The notes: generated from the sequence alone by a model not told the origin. A stretch of DNA of 64,000 bases from Dryocosmus kuriphilus (GCA_038277395.1 CM076191.1:23470983-23534982); one strand, 5' to 3'. Positions 34,102 to 47,200 are shown, numbered from the stretch's first letter. Program-made: numbers and translations.

Positions 34102-35316
34102 TTACATTCTCATCAGAGAAGGTATTAGATTTATGCAAAATTTGAGTTTCGCGGATTTCATGAAATCTCCACGTTTTGAGACCTCCTGAATCCGAAAAAA
34201 ACGGTTTTTTACGACGGTGTCTGTCTGTTTGTCGTTGTCGTCGTCGTTGTCGTCGTTGGAGACTGTTCCCACGATAACTTTCGAAGGACTAATCGGATTG
34301 GAGTGCGCTTTGGTACACATTTTTAAGGGGTAAAAAGAAATGAGGAGTTCGTTAACCAGCGGTTTTTGATCAACGGTTATGGTTTTATCCATCAAAAACG
34401 GTTTTCACAAAATCAAAAAATCCATTTTTCGGCTAAACTATGAGAGATACAAAAAAATGTAAGAAAGTAAAATTGTTCATCTTAGAAAAGTCTACAAATT
34501 TTGTCTTAACGGGTTTTTGATAAAATGAACGGTTTTTGTTTTAATCAAGAAAACGCCATTAAAATTAAAAAATTCAAATTTTCCGCCAAACTATGGAAGA
34601 TACGAAAAAATGATAATAAAGAAAGTTGTTCAACTCAAAAAGATCTACAAATTTTGGTTTAAATATTTTTTGATAAAATGCACGGTTTTGATTTTAATCG
34701 AGAAAACGCTATTAAAAAATCAAAAATTCAAATTTTTCGCCAAAATATGTAAGATCAAAAGAAATGTTAATAAACCAAGTTGTTCAGCTCAAAAATATCT
34801 ACAAATTTTTCTTCTATCATTTTTTTTGAACAGACGCGTAGTTTTTTAGTTATTCGTGAAATATGTTATGAAATATAAAGAAAACCACTTTTCAGCAAAA
34901 CTATGCAAGATATGAGAAAATATTAAAAAACAGAATTGTTGACCTTGGAAAGAGCTACAAAATTTATTTATAAGACTCATCGTTTTAATTTTAAGAATCG
35001 AAATCCTGTATTGTAAAAATTTGGAAAATCACAAAAAAACTTTACCAATCTACAATGTGTTTTAAAAAAATGTAATTATCGAGCGCGTAGCGCGAGTGTT
35101 ATGATGAGAATGTATTCCTTAAGGGCGATAGAGCCTTAAGTAAAATAATTTCTTTTGTAATTTTTAATTTAAAGGTTTATACAATCCATAAACACCGAGC
35201 GCGTAGCGCGAGGTGAATAATCTATCGAGCGCGAAGCGCGAGTGCCAACAGACGCGCCCCAGGCGCGCTCATACATCGCGCGAAGGGCGCGATGAGAATG
35301 CAGATTTTTTTTTTTT
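34102..35316 (-). repeat. GCGCTTCGCGC repeat family, copy C (inverted)
   Basis: Reverse complement of copies A and B in full order: GATGAGAATGTA end at 34,102, GTCGTCGTTG run, ~125 base monomers, TTAAGGGCGATAGA block, and the GC-rich cluster GAGCGCGAAGCGCGAG near 35,070-35,300. It has no mariner, so it shows the uninterrupted structure of the GC-rich head. Confidence 0.75.
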
Positions 35317-38111
35317 AACAAACAAAAGTTATCCTGGCAGCAAAAAAGACGTCCAAAAACATACTATTGGTCGAAATATGATATCATAAATCAACTATTT
35401 TCGTAAAAGAGAACATTTTTTTTCATAACTCGCGCATGGAAAATTCGATTTTAGATGTCTGTAGAGCATGGCGAATTTGACCAATTTCACATCGTTTTTT
35501 CTTCTTCACTCCGTGGGCAAACACGGGTTTTCTCCACTTACGATAGTGAGGGAAAATAAAGTCGATATTTTCGATATGTTCGTTTGACTTCGTATTTATA
35601 TCACAGTATTGTGCAAATGTTAGTATATCTTAACAAAACTTTTCTTTAAAAATTTTTTTTTTTCGAAAAGGTTCTTAATATCAAATTTCGAATAATGGCA
35701 TGTTCTTGACATAATTTATGATACCCAGCACAACTTTTTTTTTTTGGAAAAAAAATGAGGGTGCTGGCCCAAAAAACATTTTTTGAAAACTTTGATTCAA
35801 ATTTTGATCTTTTGTACTCTTTTGTGGCACAATTCAGCATAACCACAATTTTTTGATAATTCAAGAGATAGAGCCAATTTTTCGGACATAAACACAATGG
35901 GCATAATCATGATTGTTTTAAATTTTCGTATTCAGGAAACTGTAAATAATTTTCATTTGAATAAAAAAATTAGTTTTTTTTTCTATTAGTATAATTATTG
36001 CATAATTATTTATTATACAAATAGGGATTACTATAAACCTTATATGATCAATTCATAACATAATTTAGAAAGATTAGGTATAATTATAAATCGTTAATAA
36101 ATCATTTATGCTACTAAACAAGAATAAGATGGCTATAAAAAGTACTCATTTATTAGCATGAGATTGAATAATCCGAAGTTCTTGGAGCATCATGACAAGT
36201 GAAAGTATGAGGCGTATTTGAGCTCCACTTTATCATGTACTTTAAATTGGAGCAATTTCCATAAACATAGGGATACGGAAGGAAGATATTAGTAGAAGGA
36301 AAGGTGCAAATTGTAAGAAAGTTACTTTAAATTCTCATCCCATTTCAGAGTTTATGGAGTATCGCGTTACAGGCCATTTTTACATACTCATCATTTATGA
36401 TAGAAATTATTAGGTTCATATGAATTTTGACTTACCCAGTTTTCATCGATTCTCGATTACTTGAGCCCCCTGGGTCATAAAAAAGTATTTTTTCAAACAT
36501 GCCTGTTTGTCTGTCTGTCTATAGTCTAACGGGACGATATGGCTTTCATAAAAGTTCCAAAAAGTGGGTCAAATTCGTTGGTCAGACTTTTACTACAAAT
36601 ATTTATATTTTTAGACACGAAAAATGAAACTAATAATATTAATAAAATAAAAAACTTCAAAAGACCTATAAAATGCAACCATTTTCTGATAAGATACAAT
36701 TTAAGCATAAAATTTGAACTTTTAAGTTCTCACCACATTTATGAAAAGAAGTATTAGATTTGTTTGAAAGTCTTTTTACTTAATTGTGTCTCGTTTTGTT
36801 TTCGAATTTTTGTATATAGAAAGGCATCATAAAGCTTCGAGTTTCTACAACTTATAAATCTAAGCGCGAATGTCGCAAGATGAGAATGTATCCGTAAAAC
36901 CCGAAGGAATTTTAAATTGTCAAGAATGTTCACTTAATATTTTAAAGTATATTCTAATTGCCAATTTATATTAGCAAGTTTTTACGCTGTATTTCATATT
37001 TTAATATTATCCAAACATTTATCGGATTCTTGAATAAAGGTGGGCTTAAGTATAAAAAAACTGAATTTTCTCTGGAAGAAATCACCTCTTGGGTCCTTTA
37101 TTTTCAGAAAAGAAAGGCACTTACGACAATTTAGAATCAATAATTGGAAGAAAATTGAAATAAAAATTGGTTAAAATTTGTAACTAATTCTTTCTGTCAA
37201 TACCACTCAGTAAATGAAGTAGGAAGTTCGAGGATCATTTCTTGTGCGACATTTACTTCCTTGTGTGAAACTAGAGCCAGCGCTTCTTTCTTTCACTTAC
37301 ACAAAAGATACTAAACCCGTAATGAGAGGTAATTATTGCATTAGCTTGCCGTATACAATTAGAGCTTGAAATAGGTCAAATATATGCGTCTTTAACACAC
37401 ACATATATACATTTTCAACATGAATTTCTTAGGTCAGAAATTTTGAAATATTGTAAAATTATATGTTTAGGATTCAGATTCATTATTCAAAAAAAAAATC
37501 CAAAGTAAATTCAGATTCAGTAGAAGAAAAAAATATTCAAGTAGAAAAGGTATTGTATACACAGACTATTTTGAAGATATATTTATATTATTCATATATG
37601 AGGTCGTGTTTTAAAAAACTGTTTTATGACCTACTAGATATTTTATGTGGCTCGTCGATTTCTTTATGCCTTAGGGGGTTGTTTGTTTTTGAAAAACGTA
37701 GAAAGTAAGAAAAAATATAAAAAGCTGCAAGACGCCAACGTAATAACAATATGTCATGTTCTGAGTTACGGCTATTCGTCAGGAAGGGTGATATACGAGA
37801 CTCGTTAATGGTTAACACACTTGGAAAAGATTTTTCGCACATAAAGTGCGTTAAACCGAGAAACGAAGTAAAAGTCGATAAACTGTGAGGAAGAGTGTGC
37901 GAGAAATGAAAAATGAAAAAGAAAAAGATGAGAAAAAGGAAAGAAAGAGGTGGTCCGAGGAAACACGTACGTAAAATGCATAGTAAACAAAGAAATGAGA
38001 AATGTATGAACACGAAGCTTTTACTAAATTACAGAGTACCCACTTCAAAAGTATGCTTCCATTTATTAATGTTTGATTCTTTCAAAATTGGGCTAAGTGA
38101 AAATAATTTCT
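35317..38111. other. Non-coding stretch
   Basis: No supported gene. It contains the right copy of the direct repeat (36,645-37,385) and otherwise AT-rich sequence with homopolymer T runs. Confidence 0.5.
36645..37385 (+). repeat. Direct repeat, right copy (partner 1060-1660)
   Basis: Same-orientation partner of 1060-1660 with shared blocks in the same order, including AAGCGCGAATGTCGC, GTCAATACCACTCAGTAAAT and CAATTAGAGCTTGAAAT. It has an extra segment near 37,240-37,290. Confidence 0.7.
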
Positions 38112-38166
38112 ATAATTAGGTATTGAGAAAATCAACGCATCCAGACCAATTTGATATATATTTAAT

Positions 38167-38200
38167 GACGTTTCGTCACTCGGCCGAGCGACCTCATCAG
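38167..38200 (-). ncRNA. Hammerhead-ribozyme-like core, minus-strand copy
   Basis: On the minus strand CTGATGAG, a 7 bp stem (GTCGCTC with GAGTGAC, one G-U) closed by a GGCC loop, then GAAAC and GTC. These are the invariant hammerhead core positions (CUGAUGA, GAA and a cleavable GUC). Stem III would be only the two base pairs AC/GU, as reported for minimal type I hammerheads of Penelope-like elements. Stem I pairing in the flanks is weak, so activity is uncertain. Confidence 0.5.
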
Positions 38201-38608
38201 ATAAGTAAGAAACTAAGAAAAATTACATGTATAATTAATAAGAATAATTATGTTGAGCGGAGAAATAAGCATAACTGACTTGAAACTCACCGAAATATTA
38301 TTGTAATTAAAGTTGGAGTTAAATTGTATGAGACTTTAATTGTATGGAAAACATAAAGAAAATGGAAATTTTGTACTCAGCATCCTCACTGAAAAAACAT
38401 TGAAGAACCATTGATTTCAGTGAGGATGCTGAGTACAAAATTTCCATTTTCTTTATGTTTTCCATACAATTAAAGTCTCATACAATTTAACTCCAACTTT
38501 AATTACAATAATATTTCGGTGAGTTTCAAGTCACTTATGCTTATTTCTCCGCTCAACATAATTATTCTTATTAATTATACATGTAATTTTTCTTAGTTTC
38601 TTACTTAT

Positions 38609-38642
38609 CTGATGAGGTCGCTCGGCCGAGTGACGAAACGTC
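38609..38642 (+). ncRNA. Hammerhead-ribozyme-like core, plus-strand copy
   Basis: Identical core on the plus strand in the opposite arm. Predicted cleavage would follow GTC at 38,642. The two cores face each other, so transcripts of either strand carry one sense core and one complement, which could instead pair as a long hairpin. Confidence 0.5.
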
Positions 38643-38697
38643 ATTAAATATATATCAAATTGGTCTGGATGCGTTGATTTTCTCAATACCTAATTAT

Positions 38698-40259
38698 CCT
38701 TCCCGGACGTTAAACAATTTTTGAGGACTTTACATCTTGCCTCTTCGCTCTACTAATTTCTATAATTTCTTCGGTAATTTAACAAAATGAAGTAATAAGT
38801 AATAATAGCGTTTAGGGATTTTAACTGTAGAATATGGTCAGAAAATTATATGGCAAGGATATATATGACATTTTCTTCATTAGAGGACTGGAATTTAATA
38901 AAAAATGTAATGAGGAAGCGCTTTATCAACGTATGAAATGTATGGAAATTATGTCATATATATTTCATCTTCACAGAGAATTAAAAGTATGACATAAAGT
39001 AAAATGGAAATTTTAACATAAAGTAGTATCGATGTGCACATACGCTTTTAAGTTAAATGAAAGTTCCTTCTACGCAAATTGAGATATTTTAATTGTATTT
39101 GACTAAATTTTGCAATTAAGAGTTATATTTTTAAACTTCAATTCTTTCAAAGTTGGTATGCTGATTTCTCAATCAGAAAATAAGTCGAAATTAAATATTA
39201 TTCTTTCAAAAAAGTTACTTCTAAACTTTCGAGAAATGTATTTGTAAAATTACTAAAGAATTAAAAATGAAATTTAAATATATATTTATACAAATCAAAT
39301 TTGAAATTATTTTAACGTAACTGTAACATTAAACTTAACATATATTTAGTGAAAGATAATATCCGTATATTTCTGTTTAATATAACACATAGGAACTAAT
39401 TGTTCTAGGTTTTCACGTTCAGATTATATTTCAAGATCGTATTATTCATTAGATCAAAGTTTATCATCTAGCAAATGCATTTTTCTCCATTATAATTTTA
39501 AATTTACATAAAATTTTGTACAGTTGTATATAATTTTACATTTCTATTTTTTTACGTTCTCTAATTTTATAATTACTGTTATATATTACACCGAAATTTA
39601 TTTATAAACATTATAATTATCATATTAAGTTTTTATATTACATTATTACTGTTTTCGAATAATTTTATTCATTGAAATAAAAAATTCTCAGCGAATAACT
39701 GTTGTAAAACCTGATTTATCATTTCATTTATTATATTATATTAAAGTTCCAAAAGCTTTCAGAATTAATATTAACATTTTGAACAAATTGTTACCAATAT
39801 TGTCAATGTTAACAAATTGGTACACAAATTCCTGAACTTATTGAACTAATAATAATATTATATAAGATTTCCCAAAATGAATGAAATTTAATGGGCAAAC
39901 AACTCAATAAGAAAAGGGCCTTTTTATATGGTAAGCCAAAGATCTGTCTGATGAAAAGAAAAAGAAACGATAAGCAAATTTCCATGACAATATTTAGAAT
40001 CTTAAAAGAATAGGAAGACGTTAATGAAAAAAGATCTTGATTGCTCTTCTCATAAACCTAGATCTTCTCGGATCTTGCGCAAGGGATCCTACTTTCTGGT
40101 ATCCGATGATCATCGTATAATCCGGTGTGCCGCAATCAATTGGTATGGTGACGAACCACCAAGAATTCATACATTCTCCACGTGTTTCGCACTCATTTTT
40201 CTTCCTGAGCCTAACTCACTGCCAAATCTAAATGTCACTACAGACCTTTCATTGCTTCC
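38698..40259. other. Non-coding AT-rich stretch
   Basis: Nothing recognisable. The ORF at 40,024-40,263 is short and without motif. Confidence 0.5.
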
Positions 40260-40690
40260 ATAGTACTAAAGCTGCCAAACTGATGCCAAAATACTGAATT
40301 TTTTCAAATTGCTATTAAAGTACCCAATTTTTTCATGTTGCAATCGAAGTATCTAAAGTTACCAAATATAAGATCTGAAGATATGTAAAGTTAGTTAACT
40401 GTTTTTAAATCCAAATATTTATAATTGGTACCAAAGTTCACAAACTGGTATCAATGGTTCCTAAGCTGTCATCCAAAGATTCTAACATTTCTAAACTGAT
40501 TTTTAAAGTATACCACCTTGGTACCCAAATATTTTCAATTCGTACCAGAGTTTCTAAACTGTTATCACTGGTTCCTAATTTTCCAAAATGCTTTTCAAAA
40601 TGGTATCCAAATATTTCGATGGTACCAACTTATGTACCATCTTTCAAGCTGGAACCAAAAGTTCCCAACGTTCCTAAATTGCTATTGAAT
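40260..40690. repeat. Degenerate tandem repeat
   Basis: Words such as TGGTACCAAA, TTCCTAA and CTAAACTG recur about every 20-30 bases with heavy drift. It looks like a decayed minisatellite. Confidence 0.4.
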
Positions 40691-41390
40691 TGATTCGCAA
40701 CACCTTGGACTTCCGAGGAAAGTTTCCTCCCCGGTACTTCCGTTAAATCGGTGCTAATGAGAGTCATCACGTGTGAGGCATCGCGCCTAACGGTGAAATC
40801 GATGATCGGTCGTCTTGCTTCGATAGCAAAGGGAATCGCGACTTTCTCTCTCAAGGAGTGAAGAATAGAACTCACCAGCTGTTGGCTCCGTTGTTATTGT
40901 TGCTACACTTTCTATCCTCACCTCCTGGGACCAGGCACTGGTTCACTCGCGAGGGTTCAAGGGTTCGTCATCCTGCGTGATCGGTACCGAACCTTTAAGG
41001 ATCGGTCCATGAAATAAGAGGGTAACTTGTCACCGGGGTAACTAGGGTTGTCGCTAAACAGCTGGTGGAGTTCCTGTCAAAGGTTCTCTCGACGGGTTCG
41101 CGGTTGGTTGCCGTATCAGTATATCGGCTAGGTGAAAGCCGAGAAGAGCGACTGGCCAAGCTAACCAGCCATCCAACCGATCCGGCCGACCGTCAGGAGG
41201 GAACCGGCGACAAGGTAGGAGCGAATGGTCCCCTCTCTGGTTTTCTACAAGTTACTTTCACAAGAGCCAAACAGAGCTGAGCAGAATCGAGCCGAGCAGC
41301 AAGGCGACTTGTAGTACAAGACGTGCCCAGCGGCTCAAGTACCGTTCCTCGGGACTTGGTAGAAGATATATACACTGCGACTCGTATAAG
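40691..41390. other. GC-rich island in AT-rich surroundings
   Basis: About 700 bases are much richer in G+C than either flank. They include a splice-donor-like CAAGGTAGG (41,210) and, just downstream, a TATATACA stretch near 41,370. It could be a promoter or first non-coding exon of a host gene lying outside the window. No coding frame with motifs was found. Confidence 0.3.
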
Positions 41391-42960
41391 TATTAAGAAA
41401 CATTTTTTTTATTTTTTTGTCAAATGATGTACTTTGAGGTTCCTCTGCAGAGGGACGTAGGATGCATTTTTAGCTTGGAAAGGGCAGGAAGGGTGAAGAA
41501 GAACGAGTTGAATGACCCCAGGTTGAAAGGCTTATGCTAATTTTGTAAGAATGTGTATTTTGGAAACTGCAAATTGTAGGAGCCTCTAGAATTCAAAATA
41601 TCCTCGACAGCACTGAAGGTATTATAATTCTAATATTTAAGCCCTTCATTCTGCTCATGTCCAACTGGGGACATCTGGCTTAAAATACTCGAGTGGTCCA
41701 ACTGTTCACGCGTACATGTACAGATGGCACTTGGTCAGCTGTGCACATTTATCTCCATACAGTCGGGTTCACATGAGGGTGGTCCAAATTTATATCTGAT
41801 GAATTTGCTTTTGAGTAGAGGCCAACGATCCTCCGAAATTTAAACCAACTTTGTAACATTAAAATGAGGAAATCACATGATTATTTGACCAGCAAAAATA
41901 TAAAAAAATTAACCCTCTGCCCATCTAACTAAAGATATCTCAGCTAGCTTTATCTAAAAAATTGAAGAAGAAAAAAATAAAAGTAAAAGAAACAATCACC
42001 ATATCTTTCGAGCACTCTAAACTATGTAATCTCACTCCGGAACTTTTGCCCTTCAAATGCAGTAAGGAATGATGTTATATGATCTCCAGAAAAACACCTC
42101 CACTGGAAGGATTTTAGTATAACTTGATTTCATCCTCTACTTAGGCCTTGATTTCCATAAATACTAACTATACGAATAAATATTCCTAACAACCCTCCTG
42201 GCAAATTCAGACAAGTCTCCCAACGGGGGTGGTTTTGGAGTGCTCTTATAACCTCTTCCCCTAGCGCAGAGAGTTGATGAAAAAATCAGGGATGCCAAGT
42301 ACTTCGATAATTATGTAAATTTTCCAATTTTTCTAATTTTTTAATTAATTTTATCATTATAACGGTTCAACGTAAGCTCGTTTAGTTCTAGCCTCGTTAT
42401 TACTGGGGAACCAGGAATTTGTAAGATAGGGGCAAGAATAAGGTATAGATTTTAGATCAATTTAGGAGACGCATAAAGGTTATTCAAATAACATACTTGT
42501 TCCATAACACCGCTTCGACCAGAATTGATGATTAATCTCTCTAAAAATCACTGAAGATGGAAAGCTTCACAAAGTCATCATGCATCACGATTCACATACA
42601 AAGTTAATAAATCAATAGGAAGATGCATACGTAAAATTTACCCCGACCATATCCACTAAAAAAAACTCCCGTCTGGGTGGATGAGTATGTATTTATGAGT
42701 ATGTATGTATTTATTCACGAAAAGTGTGTGGTGAAAAGTACTAGTGGTCCGCTACTTTAGGTATCTGAAACAAAAGATTTATATCTCTCGTTTCAGACAC
42801 CTAGGTATCAGACCACAAGCACTCTTCGTCACACAATTTTCGTTTTTATAAACAATTTTTCACTACACATCCCTATCCTGGCATACATTTTTGCTTCCCT
42901 TATCTCGATACATATTTTCATGCAAGCTCTTCTATTCCTTTGGCTCTTTATGCCTTTTCA
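41391..42960. other. Non-coding stretch with one imperfect hairpin
   Basis: No supported gene. At 42,716-42,840 an imperfect inverted repeat of about 45 bases per arm pairs GTGTGTGGTGAA...GGTATCTGAAAC with GTTTCAGACACC...CGTCACAC. Confidence 0.5.
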
Positions 42961-43088
42961 CTGTAGAATCTCATTCGCATACTCCAACCATTCTTTCCTT
43001 GGTCTGTCCGTCGGTTCGCAACCACTCACTTTTTCTAAATATATCTGTCTCGTTAAACTTTCTTCATTCATTCTCTCGACATGACCAA
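42961..43088 (-). pseudogene. LINE ORF2 C-terminal fragment, split by the Polinton
   Basis: On the minus strand the frame reads GHVERMNEESLTRQIYLEKV, then DRPRKEWLEYANEI. This matches the GHV-R-M and RPRK-W pattern near the C-terminus of many insect non-LTR polyproteins. The upstream part of the same frame lies beyond the Polinton at 61,517-61,560 (ending in F before GHVE, with a TGA where W is expected). The Polinton thus landed in an already decayed retrotransposon. Confidence 0.65.
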
Positions 43089-43741
43089 AGTAGATGTACT
43101 AGGCCGGTTCTAAGCCCAAATTCCTGTTACCGACAGTTACCGACATCGAGAGCTAAAGCGGTTCATGTCCGTGCTAAGCATCTAGAATGTTCGATGTGAC
43201 GTCATTAATTATAGTGTGTAATGAAATTGTCAGCTTCCTGTCGGTAAATATCAAAGGGATAAATGATAAGGAATTTGTTATTGAAAACATCAGATAAATG
43301 AGTTAGGATGAGTGGTGTATAATGGTGGAATGTTTAAACAATACATTTAAAGATAAGGGTAAAGACCGTTCGACGTATAACCAACGTTTTATTATCTCAT
43401 AGTTTTCTTATCTTAACATAAACAATAGGTATCAAATTACATAAAATTCTGAGAAATTACACAAGCAATAGTATCAGGTTACATGGAATTCTTGAGAGAT
43501 GACTTCATATTACATATTTTCATGCAAGTTCAAACAGGTATGGTGAGTCACTTCCGGTGATAAGAATGTTGACGCCTGATATCTCATAGTTTTCTTATCT
43601 TAACATAAACAATGGGTATCAAATTACATAAAATTCTGAGAAATTGCGCAAACAAGAGTATCAGGTTACATGGAATTCTTGAGAGATGAAGTCAGATTTC
43701 CTGTCGGCAAAATGTCAAAGGGAGAATCGATTAGAAATTTG
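43089..43741 (+). repeat. Polinton left terminal inverted repeat
   Basis: Pairs with 60,733-61,516. It contains a subterminal tandem duplication, since the block ATCTCATAGTTTTCTTATCT through CTTGAGAGATGA occurs at about 43,393 and again at about 43,581. Compared with the right repeat it lacks about 135 bases near 43,200. Confidence 0.93.
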
Positions 43742-43813
43742 TTACTGAAAATATTAAGGAGCTGACGCCAGATGAATGACTCATAATAGCGCAATGTATC
43801 AACAACCCATTCG

Positions 43814-43814
<1 letters not shown>

Positions 43815-43881
<67 letters not shown>
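43815..43881. repeat. (AT)n microsatellite
   Basis: Sixty-seven bases of alternating AT just inside the left terminal repeat. The Ile-Tyr ORFs reading through it are artefacts. Confidence 0.95.
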
Positions 43882-43884
<3 letters not shown>

Positions 43885-44059
43885 GAGAAACTTCTTATGC
43901 TCCTCAGTTGCGAACAAGCCTTTGAGCAAGCGACAAATGAGAAATTGAAAAAGAATATCATTCCCCATTATTATTTACTCTCGTGTACTCATCCACAGTC
44001 ATAGTGATATAGTGATTTACTGATCTAGTGATTATTTTTATTTTAAATATTTTTAAAAA

Positions 44060-44245
44060 ATGAATTCAAATCAGTGCAAAAGACTCATTAAACTGATGGA
44101 CGAGACCTATGAACTCTTGCAAGAAAATGCAACATTCGAGGAAATTAACTTCTGGATTCGAGGTGGCACCCAGAACATCCGGCTGCTGAATAAAATTTTG
44201 AGAAGAGGAAATAACCTGTCTCTAGGCGAAAAGAACAAATTCTAG
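44060..44245 (+). CDS. Small ORF upstream of the polymerase, possible N-terminal piece
   Basis: Sixty-one residues (MNSNQCKRLIKLMDETYELL...), helical and charged, with the start following an A-rich leader. Sequence related to the polymerase N-terminal region resumes in another frame from about 44,300 (GINEAEDKEEIRWKD). This may therefore be either an independent small protein or the disrupted start of the polymerase polyprotein. No motif was recognised. Confidence 0.4.
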   Translation: MNSNQCKRLIKLMDETYELLQENATFEEINFWIRGGTQNIRLLNKILRRGNNLSLGEKNKF

Positions 44246-44299
44246 CTATGACGAGAATTATGAAAGCGAGGAATAGAAAATTTAAAAATTGCAGAGAAG

Positions 44300-47200
44300 A
44301 GGATCAGGCATCAATGAAGCTGAGGACAAGGAAGAAATCAGGTGGAAAGATATAGAGGCAGCATTTAAAGCCCGAATTCGAACAGGTTTAATAATAAATC
44401 TAATTCATAAGGATCTGAATAGCTTTCTAGATAACGCAAAAAAAAATGATTAGTGCTCGAATAAAAAACACAATAAAAATTATGAGGGGTTTAAAAGTCA
44501 ATGTCATTTTAGCCGCAATGTTCAGCGCATTAGAAGATGGTAGGGAAATAGAGGAAATTAAGTTTTTTAATACTAAAAATGAGGCTATTCTCGAATTTAC
44601 AGATATTGGGGAATGGTTCGAAAGGAGTGTGAGAGCGAAACTGTTAGTTAAAGTTGAAGAGTTTCAGCAGAAAAAATCTAATTGGAGGTTAAAAGAAATT
44701 ATTAACTTAAACGAAAATTTTAATAAATATACACCTCTTTCAGCAGGATTCTCAACTTACATCTTTATCCAGCTAAAGCTTATCCTTATCGTACTTGTTC
44801 TTATCCTCATTTCCATAGTAAAAATTTAAAATATGATGAAATCAAATTTCCAATTACTTTACACGACATTGCAAAATTTGAAAAATTAAATAATTTAAGT
44901 ATAAATGTTTATGGTGTAGAGTCCTATGAAAATTGTAAGAAGGAAGAAATTGTTCCGCTATATTTAAGTCAATTTAAATCTGACAAGCCAACAACTCACC
45001 TTCTTATGATTGAAAATACAGAAATTGATGTAGACGATGAGGATTATATTGGTGATAATTATATTGATTTTACCACATGTAACACGGTTTACCATTTTGC
45101 TTGGATCAAAGATTTATCCAGATTAGTCAGTTCACAAGTTTCAAAAAACGCACATAAAACATTGTTCTGTGACAAATGTTTGTGTCATTTTAAATTAGAA
45201 AAATCTTTTAATAATCATAAACTGAACTGCGAGAATATGAATAAATGTAGAGCAGTAATTCCAACTGAAAAAAATAGAATATTAAAATTTAAAAATTATA
45301 GATTTAAAGAAAAAGTTCTATTTTGTATTTACGCCGATATTGAGAGCTTATTAGAAACAAATTCAAACATACAATCACCCAATTATCAAAAACATGTACC
45401 AACAAGTGTAGCATTTTATTTACAATGTAATTATGATGACTCACTGTCTGAGCTTAAAATTCATCGAGGGGGAGATTGTATAAAATGGTTTATAACAGAA
45501 TTAAAACGAGTATCTGATGAAGTAGATTCTCGTATAAAAAATATTATTCCAATGGACCGTTTAACATTGCAACAAGAGCGAGAATTCAAAACGGAAAAAA
45601 ACTGTGACATTTGTGAAAAACCTTTTTCAAATGATAATGATATTAAACATCGTGATCATGATCATTTTACAGGTAAATATCGCGGAGCGAGTCATCCAGC
45701 TTGTAATATTAACTATAAAGACTCACATGTGATTCCTGTAGTTTTGCATAACTTGTCTGGATATGATGCACATTTTATTATAAAAGACTTAGCTACAAGT
45801 TTTGAAGGTGACATTCAATTATTGCCTATAAACAAAGAAAAATATATATATCTTTTACAAAACATGTGGCAGGCACAAATGTAAAGCTTCGTTTTATTGA
45901 CTCTTTTAGATTTATGCCTAGTAGTCTTGAAAAGTTGGCATCATACCTAAATAATGATGAGAAAAAAATTACAAGGAAACATTGTAAAAATACCGATGAA
46001 TTTAATTTATTGACAAGAAAAGATGTTTTCCCTTATGAGTATATTGAATGTTGGCAAAAACTGCAGGAAAAACAATTATCGCCAAAAGAAGCTTTTTATT
46101 ACAAATTAAATGATTCTGATATTTCAGAACAAGATTATCAGCATGCCAGTAAAGTATGGGAAACATTTAATTTGAAAAGTTTGGGTGAATACTCTGACTT
46201 ATATTTAAAAACAGATGTTTTACTTTTGGCTGATATTTTTTCAAAATTTTAGAAAAACTTGTTTTTCCACATACAGCTTAGATCCATTACACTATTACAC
46301 AGCACCGGGACTCGTTTTTGATGCAATGTTAAAATATAGCGGCATTGCATGAGCTTGAATTGTTTACTGACGTAGAAAAGCTGTTATTTATTGAAAAAGG
46401 AATTCGAGGCGGGGTTTCCCAATGCTCAAACAGATATGCCAAAGCCAACAATAGATTTATGGGCTCAGATTTTAATCCAAATGAACCAGAATCTTATATT
46501 ATGTATTTTGATATTAACAGTCAATATGGTGCGGCTATGAGTGAATTTTTGCCATATAAAGATTTTGAGTGGTTTTAAAAATTTTGAAAATGAGCCAAAC
46601 TTTTTCAATATTCCCGATGATTCAGTAGAAGATTATATTCTAGAGGTAGATCTAGAATATCCCGAGGAGCTCCATGATTTACATAAAGACTTACCTTTAT
46701 GTCCAGAACACTTCATACCTCCCATCCTAAAATCCACAACCCCCAAGTTAGTACCACATTTGCTGCCAAAGAAAAATTATGTGGTTCATTATAGAAATTT
46801 GAAACAGTATTTATCATTGGAAATGAAGCTGACTTAAATACAAACTGTAGGAAAGCATCAAAAAATGAATTTGAGAAAAATTTTTATAAATTAATGAACA
46901 ATTCTGTTTTTGGTAAAACTATGGAAAATGTGAGAAAGCACAAAGATATAAGGCTTGTAACAAAATGGGAGGGGAGGTATGGAGCGAAAAATTTAATCGC
47001 TAAAACAAATTTCCATAGCTGCACCATATTCGGCGAAGAAATGGTTATCATTGAAATGGATAAAACAAAAATTAATTTCAATAAACCAATTTATACAGGA
47101 TTCATGGTTCTTGATCTATCAAAAATAATAATTTATGATTTCCACTATAATTACATTCAGAACACTTTGGTAATGATGCAAAATTATTGTATACAGACAC

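Larger units (their letters stand above)
38112..38697. repeat. 586 bp near-perfect palindrome
   Basis: Arms 38,112-38,392 and 38,417-38,697 (281 bases each) pair without net indels around a 24-base loop. I noted only two mismatches (AACTGACTTG against its partner, and one G/T in the CGAGCGAC/CGAGTGAC region). Each arm contains a hammerhead-like core. No protein is encoded. It resembles a fold-back or retrozyme/Penelope-type terminal repeat in inverted configuration. Confidence 0.9.

Noticed and set aside
34102..34395. 97-codon minus-strand ORF with Asp/Asn-rich centre
   Set aside because: Lies in repeat copy C. The Asp/Asn run is the GTCGTTGTC simple repeat, and the frame is not kept in copies A or B.
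43666..43968. ORFs with long Tyr-Ile repeats
   Set aside because: Translation of the (AT)n microsatellite.
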